A DNA stretch of 40,241 nt from Candidatus Staskawiczbacteria bacterium (GCA_903835075.1 CAILLM010000007.1:1-40241); one strand, 5' to 3'. Shown: positions 14,808 through 22,340, counted from the first letter of the stretch. Notes: generated from the letters alone by a model not told the origin. Made by a program: numbers and translations.

Positions 14808-15791
14808 ATGATAGTCTTTTTATACGGACAAGATTCATATAGGTCAAAAAGAAAATTAGAAGAGATAATTTTAAGTTACAAAGAAAAGCACAAGTCTGGG
14901 CTTAATTTAATTTATGTGGATGCAGTTGATAAAAACTTTGTTGATTTTTATGGCAACTTAAAAATTAATTCAATGTTTGCTGAAAAAAAATTGATAATTA
15001 TACAAAATGTTTTTGTTAATAAAAAATTTCAGGAAGATTTTTTAGAAAATGTTAAAGAATTGGAAAATATAAAAGATATAGTTGTAATTTATGAAGATAT
15101 TGCCCCAGATCAAAGACTCAAAATTTTTAAATTATTACAAAAGCACGCCAAATGCCAAGAGTTTAATTATTTGTCTCCGGCAAATTTACGGAAATGGGTA
15201 ATGAATGAATTTTCCGCCCAAGGCAGACCAGCCTCGGGCTGGGAAAATAATAAATTAAAAATAAATAATGATGCCGTTGATTTGCTCATTAATTTTGTTG
15301 GGAGTGACTTGTGGAGAATGACAAATGAAATTGAAAAGCTGACAAACTATATTGCTGCTTGGGATAATAAAAAAGATTTGATTGTAGAAAAAAGAGATGT
15401 GGAATTATTGGTAAAGCCCAATATTGAAAATGATATTTTTAAAACTATTGATGCATTGGCTTCTAAAAATAAAAAATTAGCGTTGTCTTTGTTGCATAAA
15501 CACCTTGATAATGGAGACGCGCCTTTATATTTGCTTTCGATGATAGCTTATCAATTTAGGAATCTTTTAATTATCAAAGACTTGCAAGAATCACAGACGC
15601 CTTATGGATTTATTGCTAAAAAGTCAGGACTGCACCCATTTGTTGTTCAAAAAAGTGGTTATTTATGCAACCAATTTTCAATGGCTGAATTAAAAAAAAT
15701 ATACCAGAAAATTTTTCAAATAGATTCTGATATTAAGACTGGAAGGGCAGATTCAGAAACAGCCATAGATGTGTTGCTTTCAGAAATTTAA
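14808..15791 (+). CDS. holA: DNA polymerase III delta subunit
   Basis: Clamp-loader subunit that opens the DnaN ring. The N-terminus MIVFLYGQDSYRSKRKLEEII matches the family's degenerate P-loop-like start. The pattern continues with KKLIIIQNVF, ending with the helical collar domain (LYLLSMIAYQFRNLLIIKDL). Length 327 is typical. Residues about 136-145 (SAQGRPASGW) look like an insert in the WVMNEF...NNKLKI region and coincide with a GC-rich inverted repeat. The 105-base gap upstream holds only a weak CAACC/GGTTG hairpin. A strong terminator follows the stop codon. Confidence 0.9.
   Translation: MIVFLYGQDSYRSKRKLEEIILSYKEKHKSGLNLIYVDAVDKNFVDFYGNLKINSMFAEKKLIIIQNVFVNKKFQEDFLENVKELENIKDIVVIYEDIAPDQRLKIFKLLQKHAKCQEFNYLSPANLRKWVMNEFSAQGRPASGWENNKLKINNDAVDLLINFVGSDLWRMTNEIEKLTNYIAAWDNKKDLIVEKRDVELLVKPNIENDIFKTIDALASKNKKLALSLLHKHLDNGDAPLYLLSMIAYQFRNLLIIKDLQESQTPYGFIAKKSGLHPFVVQKSGYLCNQFSMAELKKIYQKIFQIDSDIKTGRADSETAIDVLLSEI
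15216..15239. repeat. GC-rich inverted repeat inserted in frame in holA
   Basis: GCCC-A-AGGC, loop AGACCA, GCCT-C-GGGC: nine-base arms with one mismatch. Translated as part of SAQGRPASGW. Surrounding coding DNA is A/T-rich. Confidence 0.75.
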
Positions 15792-15816
15792 AAACCACCC
15801 AAAAGGGTGGTTTTTT
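15791..15816. terminator. Bidirectional terminator between holA and rpsT
   Basis: AAAACCACCC, loop AAAA, GGGTGGTTTT plus extra T. Symmetric A and T tracts let it serve both convergent genes. Confidence 0.9.
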
Positions 15817-15831
15817 GTTGCCTTATTTTTT

Positions 15832-15853
15832 ACCTACCTACCGGCAGGCAGGT
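15832..15853. repeat. 22-bp palindromic element that supplies the rpsT stop codon
   Basis: On the coding (minus) strand, CCUGCCUGCC pairs with GGUAGGUAGG using two G-U wobbles, flanked by one more A-T pair. It encodes the last residues of S20 (LPAGR) and the TAG stop. It resembles the palindrome at 5207-5226. Confidence 0.75.
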
Positions 15854-16103
15854 CTATTAGTTTTGTAAGGCGGGATTTTCTTCTTGAGGCATTATTTTTT
15901 TTGATAACGCCAACTTTAGCTGCCTTATCTAGCGCCCTATAAATGTCTGGAAGAAGTTTTTTTGCTTCTGCAAGATTCTTTTTTGCAACTAGAGCACGGG
16001 CCTCTTTTACTAGAGATTTTATTTTATTTTTATAGACAACATTTCGCTCATTTCTTTTAGCGGATTGTCTGATAGCTTTTTTAGCTGATTTTGTTATTGC
16101 CAT
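15834..16103 (-). CDS. rpsT: Small ribosomal subunit protein bS20
   Basis: Primary 16S rRNA-binding protein of the 30S subunit, made of three long helices. The start MAITKSAKKAIRQSAKRNERN and the segment NKAxxxxxxxIxKNxAxRRKSRL are family hallmarks (here GVIKKNNASRRKSRLTKLI). At 89 residues it has normal length. The last five residues and the stop codon come from a palindromic repeat. It lies 121 bp downstream of uvrB on the same strand. The gap contains an AAATGG/CCATTT hairpin at about 16151-16167 that might be part of its leader. Confidence 0.95.
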   Translation of the reverse strand: MAITKSAKKAIRQSAKRNERNVVYKNKIKSLVKEARALVAKKNLAEAKKLLPDIYRALDKAAKVGVIKKNNASRRKSRLTKLIDLPAGR

Positions 16104-16224
16104 AAATTTTTAGAATTTAGCGTAGTGATATAATTTTGATTTACTCATATAAATGGCGACACCATTTCTATGAATTTATATAGAATAAAAATACCATATA
16201 AATGCTATTTTTGCAATAGTAGCC

Positions 16225-18189
16225 CTATTTGTTGTTTAGTTTTTCAATCAAGTCTCTAATTTCTGCTGCTCGCTCAAAGTCCATATTTTTTGCTGCAATT
16301 TTCATTTCTTTTTCCAAAAGTTTTTTGTCATTTACAACCCAAAGTTCTGCAGCAACATCTTCTTTCTTTGAGAAGCCCCAATCTCTAATATCAGAGATAA
16401 TTGTTGTTGGGTGGATATTATTCTTTTTATTATAGTCTTCTTGAATTTTCCTTCTGCGGTTAATTTCTGCTATGGCGTTTTTCATGGAAAGAGTTTCTTT
16501 ATCAGCATACAAAATAACGCGTCCATTTAAATGACGGGCGGCTCTTCCCATTGTTTGAATCAGTGTAGTTTCATTTCTTAAAAAACCTTCTTTGTCAGCA
16601 TCTAAAATTGCCACCAAAGAAACTTCGGGCAAATCTATGCCTTCTCTTAACAAATTAATTCCAACTAATACGTCAAATTCACCTTGTCTAAGATTTTTTA
16701 AAATTTCAGGCCTTTCCATTGTTTTAACTTCTGAGTGCAAATATTGCGTTTTAATTCCTCTTTCAGTTAAATAATCTGCGATTTCTTCAGCTAATTTTTT
16801 TGTTAAGGTGACCACAAGTATGCGGTGGTTTTTGTTGATTTCTTTTTTTATCTCTTCCATTAAATCTTTAATTTGGTTTTCTGTGGTTTTGATTTCAATT
16901 GATGGTTCTAAAAGTCCCGTGGGTCTTATCAATTGTTCGGCAATATTTTTTCCAGCCTTTTGTTTTTCAAAGAGGGCAGGGGTGGCAGAAACATAAATTG
17001 TTTGTTTTTGTCTGGCTTCAAATTCAGCAAAAGTCAATGGCCTATTGTCTATTGCTGAGGGTAGCCTAAAACCAAAATCAATTAAAGTTTGTTTTCTGAT
17101 TTTGTCTTGTACTGACATTGCACGGATTTGTGAAACAGAAATATGAGACTCATCAATAAATATTAAATTTTGGGCCTGCCCTGAGCTTGTCGAAGGGTTA
17201 AAATAGTTAAAATAATCAACTAAAGAAAACGGTGGGCTCCCGGGTTTTCTAAACTCCATGTGGCTAGAATAGTTTTCTATGCCCTGGCACCTGCCAGTTT
17301 CAGTTAGCATTTCTATATCATAATTTGTGCGTTGCTCAAGCCTTTCTGCTTCTAAATTTTTTCCTAATTTCTTTAATTTTATTAATTGGTCCTTTAACTC
17401 TAACTTTATATTTTCAATGGCTATTTTCAGTTTATCAGAAGGTGCAACCCAAAAAGTTGCGGGGAATAAAGTAATTTTTTTACCAGAAGATCTATATTTT
17501 TTATCTAAACCAGGAATTGATTCAGAAATATTTTCTATGCTATCTCCTAAAAATTCAATGCGAAATATTTTTTCTCCTGTGACAATGTAAATTTCAATTA
17601 AGTCTCCCCGCACTCGAAAAGTTCCTGGCTTGAAATCAATATCATTTCTCTGGTATTGTAATCCAGCTAACGAAAGTATAAAATTTTTCCTACTTATTTT
17701 TTGTTTTAATTTTACTTCTAAAGATGTCCCACCATAATTTTCTGGTGAGCCAATGTTGTAAATGCAAGAAACAGAAGCAACTACAATAACGTCTTTCCTG
17801 GAAGTTACATCTTGAACTGCAGCGTGACGTAGTCTATCAATTTCTTCATTTATTTTTGCATCTTTTTCTATGTAAGTATCTGAATGTGGGATGTAGGCCT
17901 CGGGTTGATAATAATCATAATAAGAAACAAAATAATGCACTGCGTTATTCGGAAAAAATTCTTTAAACTCCTGGTAAAGCTGAGCGGCCAATGTTTTATT
18001 GGGGCAAATAACAAGTGTTGGTTTTTGGGTTTCTTCTATGACGTTTGCCATTGTAAAGGTTTTTCCAGAACCAGTAACACCCAAAAGCACCTGGTCTTTA
18101 ACTCCATTTTTTAGAGCATCAACCAATTGTTTTATGGCTTTTGGCTGGTCGCCAGTGGGCTTAAATTTTGATTTTACTTGAAATTTCAT
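16225..18189 (-). CDS. uvrB: Excinuclease ABC subunit UvrB
   Basis: Damage-verifying helicase-like subunit of nucleotide excision repair. It shows Walker A GVTGSGKTF (37-45), the damage-binding beta-hairpin YYDYYQPEAYIP (90-101), the DESH Walker B box (346-349), helicase motifs VSATPALFE, LVGINLLREGIDLPEVSLVAILDADKEGFLR and QTMGRAARH, and a C-terminal UVR motif (about 625-650). Length 654 is normal. Residues 331-339 (NPSTSSGQA) are an insert encoded by a palindromic element, placed between LVDYFNYF and QNLIFIDESH. It starts 34 bp from the divergent ruvA. uvrA and uvrC are not in the window. Confidence 0.97.
   Translation of the reverse strand: MKFQVKSKFKPTGDQPKAIKQLVDALKNGVKDQVLLGVTGSGKTFTMANVIEETQKPTLVICPNKTLAAQLYQEFKEFFPNNAVHYFVSYYDYYQPEAYIPHSDTYIEKDAKINEEIDRLRHAAVQDVTSRKDVIVVASVSCIYNIGSPENYGGTSLEVKLKQKISRKNFILSLAGLQYQRNDIDFKPGTFRVRGDLIEIYIVTGEKIFRIEFLGDSIENISESIPGLDKKYRSSGKKITLFPATFWVAPSDKLKIAIENIKLELKDQLIKLKKLGKNLEAERLEQRTNYDIEMLTETGRCQGIENYSSHMEFRKPGSPPFSLVDYFNYFNPSTSSGQAQNLIFIDESHISVSQIRAMSVQDKIRKQTLIDFGFRLPSAIDNRPLTFAEFEARQKQTIYVSATPALFEKQKAGKNIAEQLIRPTGLLEPSIEIKTTENQIKDLMEEIKKEINKNHRILVVTLTKKLAEEIADYLTERGIKTQYLHSEVKTMERPEILKNLRQGEFDVLVGINLLREGIDLPEVSLVAILDADKEGFLRNETTLIQTMGRAARHLNGRVILYADKETLSMKNAIAEINRRRKIQEDYNKKNNIHPTTIISDIRDWGFSKKEDVAAELWVVNDKKLLEKEMKIAAKNMDFERAAEIRDLIEKLNNK
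17175..17197 (-). repeat. CCCTTCG-type palindromic element inserted in uvrB
   Basis: On the coding strand it begins CCCTTCGACAAGCTCAGGG and ends CAGG (23 bases). CCCT and AGGG are the outer arms. Read in frame as PSTSSGQA. A copy differing at two of 23 bases lies in ileS (34384-34406), read in another frame. Confidence 0.85.
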
Positions 18190-18223
18190 ATAGAATTACT
18201 TTAATACGTGATGTATTTAATTT
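18190..18223. promoter_or_regulatory. 34-bp divergent promoter region of uvrB and ruvA
   Basis: Both start codons are well fixed by family N-termini, leaving 34 bases. TATTTAAT (18214-18221) lies just before the ruvA ATG, and TTCTATA lies just before the uvrB ATG on the other strand. An imperfect dyad TTAATAC-N5-GTATTTAA (18201-18220) sits in the middle. The space does not allow ordinary leaders on either transcript. Confidence 0.5.
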
Positions 18224-18811
18224 ATGATAGCATTTTTAGAGGGGAAAATTATATTAAAAAAGGAAAAGTTTGTAATTGTAGAAGTGGCCGGGGTGGGCTA
18301 TAAGGTTTTTGTGTCTGCTCAGACCCTGTTTAAATTACCCGCCTCCGCCGAGGCTTCGGCGGGCAAGCCAGAAATCGATCACGTAAAACTCTTTATATAC
18401 CATGAGACAAAAGAAGACAAGTCTGATTTATATGGTTTTTTAAATTATGAGGAGCAAGAATTTTTTGAAACTTTAATGGATATTAGGGGAGTTGGGCCAA
18501 GGTCTGCTTTAGACATTTCGGCATTGGGCTCATTAGATAAAATAAAAGACAGAATTTTAAAACAAGACGAAAAAATATTTGAAGGAATTCCCGGTATTGG
18601 TTCTAAGAAAGCAATGACAATAATTTTAGAATTAACTGGAAAAATAAATATTTTAGGTCAAAAGAAAACTTCGGGCGACGAAGCTGAAAGTGCATTAGTT
18701 CAACTCGGCTTTACAAAACAACAAGCCAAAGATGCATTAAGTCGAGTACCGAGTTCTGTAAAAGATTCTGAAGACCGCATAAAACAAGCATTAAAAAACC
18801 TAGGAAGATAA
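18224..18811 (+). CDS. ruvA: Holliday junction DNA-binding subunit RuvA
   Basis: Tetrameric junction-binding protein that recruits RuvB. The OB-fold domain starts MIAFLEGKIILKK and includes VAGVGYKVFV. Tandem HhH motifs follow (LMDIRGVGPRSALDI and IFEGIPGIGSKKAMTIILEL), and the C-terminal domain III binds RuvB (AESALVQLGFTKQQAKDAL). Length 195 is typical. Residues about 39-50 (PASAEASAGKPE) replace the short loop normally found between LPxx and the VKLFIY strand, and are encoded by a palindromic element. It heads an operon with a Nudix gene one base downstream and the MurE-like ligase. Confidence 0.96.
   Translation: MIAFLEGKIILKKEKFVIVEVAGVGYKVFVSAQTLFKLPASAEASAGKPEIDHVKLFIYHETKEDKSDLYGFLNYEEQEFFETLMDIRGVGPRSALDISALGSLDKIKDRILKQDEKIFEGIPGIGSKKAMTIILELTGKINILGQKKTSGDEAESALVQLGFTKQQAKDALSRVPSSVKDSEDRIKQALKNLGR
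18338..18366. repeat. GC-rich palindromic element inserted in ruvA
   Basis: Contains CCGCCGA-GGCT-TCGGCGG, a perfect seven-base hairpin, nested within a CCCGCC/GGCGGG pair. Translated as PASAEASAGKP. It is more than 75% GC in an otherwise A/T-rich gene. Confidence 0.85.
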
Positions 18812-18812
18812 A

Positions 18813-19244
18813 ATGAAGAAAGGAGAAGATTTTATTGGAGTTTGTGTAACATATTTTTGCCACGATGGAAATGGTAATTTTTTATTTAACAAGCGAAGCA
18901 AAAATTGTAGAGACGAAATTGGAAATTGGGATTGCGGGGGCGGGGGAATAGAATTTGGAGATACGGTTGAAGAAACTTTAAAAAAAGAAATAAAAGAAGA
19001 ATATTGTACAGATATTTTAGGTTATGAATTTTTAGGATTTATGGATGTTCATCGCGAACACAATGGAACTAAAACTCACTGGATAGCATTAGATCACAAA
19101 GTTCTGGTTGATAGAGGAAAAGTAAAAAACGGTGAACCACATAAGTTTGATGAAATAGGTTGGTTTAAATTAGATAATTTGCCAAGCCCTCTGCATTCAC
19201 AAATTATGAATTGTATAAATGCTTATAAAGAAAAGCTATATTAA
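18813..19244 (+). CDS. Nudix hydrolase with a divergent Nudix box
   Basis: A 143-residue single-domain Nudix fold. The motif reads GGIEFGDTVEETLKKEIKEEYCTDI. Compared with GX5EX7REUXEEXGU, the first Glu is Asp, the Arg is Lys and the Gly is Cys, while the three metal-binding glutamates of the REUXEE core are kept. Catalysis is therefore plausible. Substrate unknown; nucleoside diphosphate derivatives are the family's usual targets. It sits between ruvA (one-base gap) and the MurE-like ligase (TAATG overlap), so translation is coupled. Confidence 0.85.
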   Translation: MKKGEDFIGVCVTYFCHDGNGNFLFNKRSKNCRDEIGNWDCGGGGIEFGDTVEETLKKEIKEEYCTDILGYEFLGFMDVHREHNGTKTHWIALDHKVLVDRGKVKNGEPHKFDEIGWFKLDNLPSPLHSQIMNCINAYKEKLY

Positions 19245-20434
19245 TGAATATCAAAGACCATATCAAGAAATATACACCGAAGTTTTTATTGAATGCATAT
19301 TATTTTTGCTGGGCATTTTTGGGCGCAGTTATTTTCAGATTTCCTGGGAAAAATAAAAAAATAAAAATAATCGGGGTCACCGGTACAAGTGGAAAGTCTA
19401 CAACGGTGGATTTTATAACCAGAATTTTCGATGAGGCTGGAGAAAAAGTTGCTTCCGTTTCTTCTATTAGGTTTAAGGTTGCCGATAAAGAATGGGAGAA
19501 TAAATATAAAATGACAATGCCGGGGCGCTTTGTAATCCAAAAACTTCTAAGGCAGGCGATTAGTGCGGGCTGCAAATATGTTATTTTAGAGATTACTTCA
19601 GAAGGCATTAAGCAATTTCGTCATAAGTTTATAAATTTTGACTGTGCTGTTTTTACAAATTTATCACCAGAACACATTGAGAGTCATGGCGGATTTGAAA
19701 ATTATAAAAATGAAAAGCTGAAACTTTTCAAGGCAACAAAAAATATTCACGTCATAAATGTTGATGATAAAAATGCGAAGGATTTTTTAAATGTTCCAGC
19801 TAAAAAGAAAATTGAGTTTGGGTTGAAGGATGTAAAAAACCCGGGGTTTAATTTAAATTTAATTGGGGACTTTAATATTTTAAATGCTCTGGCTGCAATT
19901 TCTGTTGCTAAAGAATATGGAATTAGTTTTGAGATTTGTAAAAATGCCTTAGAAAAAGCTAAGGCAATCCCTGGAAGAATGGAAGTTATAGTGGAAACTC
20001 CAGCTAGAGTAATTGTTGATTATGCGCACACGCCCGAACAGCTTGAATCGGTTTATAAAACTTTCAAAGATGAAAATTTGGTTTGCGTTTTGGGTTCTTG
20101 TGGAGGAGGAAGAGATAAGTGGAAAAGGCCTGTTTTGGGAGAAATAGCAAAAAAATATTGCAAAGAAATCATAATTACAAATGAAGACCCATATGACGAA
20201 AATCCCATGGAAATTATAAACCAGGTGGCAGAAATGGCTGGACCAAATGCCAGAAAAATTTTAGACAGGAAAGAGGCCATAGAAACTGCCATAAAACTTG
20301 CTAAACCAGGTGAAGTGGTTATAATAACAGGAAAGGGGTCTGAGCCATGGATGTGCGTTGAAAATGGACGTAAAATTTCATGGAGTGACAAAAAAATAGT
20401 CAAAGATGCCTTGGAAAAAAATAAAAATAATTAA
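19244..20434 (+). CDS. MurE-like Mur ligase lacking the N-terminal UDP-binding domain
   Basis: ATP-dependent amide ligase of the Mur family. The P-loop GVTGTSGKST is at residues 44-53, much earlier than the approx. 110 of true MurE, so the N-terminal UDP-binding domain is missing. Later blocks are good: EITSEGIKQFRH, FTNLSPEHIESHGGFENYKNEK, VDYAHTPEQLE, VLGSCGGGRDKWKRP and ITGKGSEPWM. The substrate motif that reads DNPR in meso-DAP enzymes reads EDPY here (about residues 313-316). About residues 14-33 look hydrophobic and may associate with membrane. It may act on a peptidoglycan precursor or another substrate; the specificity is not readable. Confidence 0.8.
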   Translation: MNIKDHIKKYTPKFLLNAYYFCWAFLGAVIFRFPGKNKKIKIIGVTGTSGKSTTVDFITRIFDEAGEKVASVSSIRFKVADKEWENKYKMTMPGRFVIQKLLRQAISAGCKYVILEITSEGIKQFRHKFINFDCAVFTNLSPEHIESHGGFENYKNEKLKLFKATKNIHVINVDDKNAKDFLNVPAKKKIEFGLKDVKNPGFNLNLIGDFNILNALAAISVAKEYGISFEICKNALEKAKAIPGRMEVIVETPARVIVDYAHTPEQLESVYKTFKDENLVCVLGSCGGGRDKWKRPVLGEIAKKYCKEIIITNEDPYDENPMEIINQVAEMAGPNARKILDRKEAIETAIKLAKPGEVVIITGKGSEPWMCVENGRKISWSDKKIVKDALEKNKNN

Positions 20435-20446
20435 CATATTTTAACT

Positions 20447-20785
20447 ATGTGGAGACCATCATCAGTAGAAAGGAGGGAAGGAGAAAACAGTCCTGAAAAT
20501 GCAACAAATTCAGCTATAACAAACCTTGAAAATAAAGAGGCTGTTTCTGATACGCCTTCAACAGTATCAGAAGCTAAATGCCATATTTCAAGGGCTATTT
20601 GTGGCACAACAGGATTTCTTGTTGATCTTGGGAGGGTTTGCACATCTTTGGTCCTTAAAATAACAGGAGGTCTTTTTAAATTTGCTAAAACCGCGATAGA
20701 GAAGAGAGGCAAAATGACTTGGAAAGATGGGATGACAATAGCCAATGAAATGTTTTCTTTTGATGCAAAAAAAGAAAAAAAATAA
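20447..20785 (+). CDS. Hypothetical protein
   Basis: A 112-residue protein with no recognised family. The first 45 residues are polar and rich in Ser, Glu and Asn and probably disordered. Residues about 48-85 are amphipathic or moderately hydrophobic (ICGTTGFLVDLGRVCTSLVLKITGGLFKFAKTAI) and could lie on or in a membrane; the C-terminus is very basic. The ATG follows the MurE-like gene by 12 bases, and the next small gene follows after three bases, so the three are likely co-transcribed. Confidence 0.6.
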   Translation: MWRPSSVERREGENSPENATNSAITNLENKEAVSDTPSTVSEAKCHISRAICGTTGFLVDLGRVCTSLVLKITGGLFKFAKTAIEKRGKMTWKDGMTIANEMFSFDAKKEKK

Positions 20786-20788
20786 AAT

Positions 20789-21064
20789 ATGGAAGATAAT
20801 CTATCGCAAAATATTTCTCCAAAAGAAGCGGAAATGAATTCGCGGATTTTTGATTTGGTTGTGGTTAGGGTCTTAAAAAAAGCCTATACTGATTTTGATG
20901 AACAAACTAGGAAAGAGATGGATAAGGTTTTTGCCTCAACTGATAATAGCGCAAAAGATAGTTTTATTGAAAAAAATATACCAAATTTTAAAAATATATT
21001 TGAAGAAGAGGCAAAAAAAATTGAAGAGGAATTAAAAATAGAAATAGAAAAAGAAGTAGAATAA
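20789..21064 (+). CDS. Hypothetical helical protein
   Basis: A 91-residue charged, helix-prone protein, ending in a Glu/Lys-rich helix (EEEAKKIEEELKIEIEKEVE). No membrane segment or known motif. The segment FDLVVVRVLKKAYTDFDEQTRKEMDKVF may be a small helical fold. Likely in the same transcript as its neighbours (three bases after the preceding stop codon). Confidence 0.6.
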   Translation: MEDNLSQNISPKEAEMNSRIFDLVVVRVLKKAYTDFDEQTRKEMDKVFASTDNSAKDSFIEKNIPNFKNIFEEEAKKIEEELKIEIEKEVE

Positions 21065-21086
21065 AAACATTTAATAAAAAAATATT

Positions 21087-22034
21087 ATGAAAATACAAGA
21101 TATACAAAACTTATCAATAAAAATGGGTATGGATGCAGATTTTAGGGGGATAGAGGGTGTAGAGAAATTACTGAAACGTAAGAAGGAATTTTTTGACAAC
21201 CTTTCTCAAAAAGATAAAGAAGATTTCGACCAAGAGGCCTTAACAAACCCTTATATGGATTCAGGAATTTTAAATATTTCTGATGACAAAGAAATTAAGC
21301 GTGTCTTAGTAGGCATTGATATTGAGCCAGCAGAAATATTGCTAGCCAAGCAATTGGGTAATATTGATTTAGCTATTGCTCATCACCCAGAAGGCAAGGG
21401 CTTAGCACAATTAGCAGATGTTATGCATTTGCAAGCTGATGTTCTAAGCCAATATGGAGTGCCAATTAATATTGCAGAGTCTTTAATGAAAATTCGTATT
21501 TCTGAAGTAGCCAGAGGAGTCAATGCCATTAACCATCAAAGAACCATCGATATGGCTAGGCTTTTGGGAATAAATTTCATGAATTCACATACGCCCTGTG
21601 ACAATTTAGTAGCCCGTTTTCTAAAAAATTTAATTGAAGAAAAAAAACCCGAAACTGTTGGAGAAGTAATTTCTTTATTAAAAGAATTACCAGAATATAA
21701 AGAGGCAATGAAAATTGGAGTTGGTCCAAAAATATTTGTGGGAAGTCCAGAAAACAGAGTTGGTAAAATTGCTGTTTCTGAAATTACAGGAGGTACTGAA
21801 GGTTCTATAAAAATGTATGAGAAAATGTCACAAGCTGGAATTGGCACTGTAATTGCAATGCATACTTCTGAAGAGCACAGGAAAGAAGCTGAAGCTGCTC
21901 ACATAAACATTGTAATTGCAGGACATATGTCATCGGATTCTTTGGGGGTTAATTTGTTTATGGATGAATTAGAAAAACAAGGAATTGAGATCGTGCCGTG
22001 TTCGGGGTTTACAAGATTTTCTAGGGCAAAATAA
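21087..22034 (+). CDS. NIF3/DUF34-like dinuclear metal protein
   Basis: Member of the widely conserved NIF3 (NGG1p-interacting factor 3, DUF34) family, whose exact function is unsettled. Metal-ligand motifs are visible: AHHPEGKG near residue 95, NSHTPCDN near residue 170, and the C-terminal VIAGHMSSDSLGVN. At 315 residues it has an N-terminal extension of about 65 residues (KMGMDADFRGIEGVEKLLKRKKEFFDNL) and a central insert compared with the compact bacterial form. The gene ends an operon that starts with ruvA; a new promoter follows at 22061. Confidence 0.85.
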   Translation: MKIQDIQNLSIKMGMDADFRGIEGVEKLLKRKKEFFDNLSQKDKEDFDQEALTNPYMDSGILNISDDKEIKRVLVGIDIEPAEILLAKQLGNIDLAIAHHPEGKGLAQLADVMHLQADVLSQYGVPINIAESLMKIRISEVARGVNAINHQRTIDMARLLGINFMNSHTPCDNLVARFLKNLIEEKKPETVGEVISLLKELPEYKEAMKIGVGPKIFVGSPENRVGKIAVSEITGGTEGSIKMYEKMSQAGIGTVIAMHTSEEHRKEAEAAHINIVIAGHMSSDSLGVNLFMDELEKQGIEIVPCSGFTRFSRAK

Positions 22035-22060
22035 ATTATTTTATGGTGGATATTAATGTG

Positions 22061-22089
22061 TTGACTGGTTTTTAATTATAGAATAAAAT
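22061..22089 (+). promoter_or_regulatory. Sigma-70 promoter for the second structured RNA
   Basis: TTGACT (22061-22066), exactly 17 bases, then TAAAAT (22084-22089). Predicted initiation at about 22096 coincides with the first base of the RNA's closing stem. Confidence 0.75.
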
Positions 22090-22095
22090 AATTAG

Positions 22096-22267
22096 TTATG
22101 AGGGGGTGTAAGATTTATTCTTAAGGACATAATAACTTGTAGTGAAGGAGGCAAAAGTATATACTTGTTTTCATTGTCCGAAGACAGGCTCGAGAAACAA
22201 GCTAACGTCATTGCAAATTATTCACCTCCTCCATAAAGGCCGTCCCAATACAATTGGGGCGGTTTTT
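22096..22267 (+). ncRNA. Second structured RNA, about 172 nt, unassigned
   Basis: Gene-free interval bounded by a promoter and a terminator. TTATG + AGGGGGTG (22096-22108) pairs with CACCTCCT + CATAA (22223-22236) through 13 pairs with one bulged C and one G-U. Next is an asymmetric bubble with about 28 bases on the 5' side, holding a TAAG/CTTA hairpin. A nine-pair helix follows: TTGTAGTGA (22137-22145) with TCATTGCAA (22208-22216), with G-U pairs that favour the plus strand. An inner stem CTTGTTTT/GAAACAAG carries an apical TGTC-CGAA-GACA hairpin (22175-22186). It could be a 6S-like RNA, or a riboswitch-type leader acting on the gene at 22341 through the terminator. No SRP or RNase P signature is visible. 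Confidence 0.6.
22240..22267 (+). terminator. Rho-independent terminator of the second structured RNA
   Basis: CCGTCCCAAT, three-base loop, ATTGGGGCGG, then T5. One G-U pair on the plus strand would be a C-A mismatch on the other, so it acts on plus-strand RNA. Confidence 0.9.
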
Positions 22268-22340
22268 GTTTGAAAATTTTGTGCAGGATGTTAATATAGG
22301 GTTAAGGGTTGTATAAAGAATATATTATAATTATAAAAAT

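Noticed and set aside
22099-22125. ATG-started eight-codon frame in the second structured RNA
   Set aside because: Too short, no ribosome-binding site, and it lies within the closing stem and bubble.
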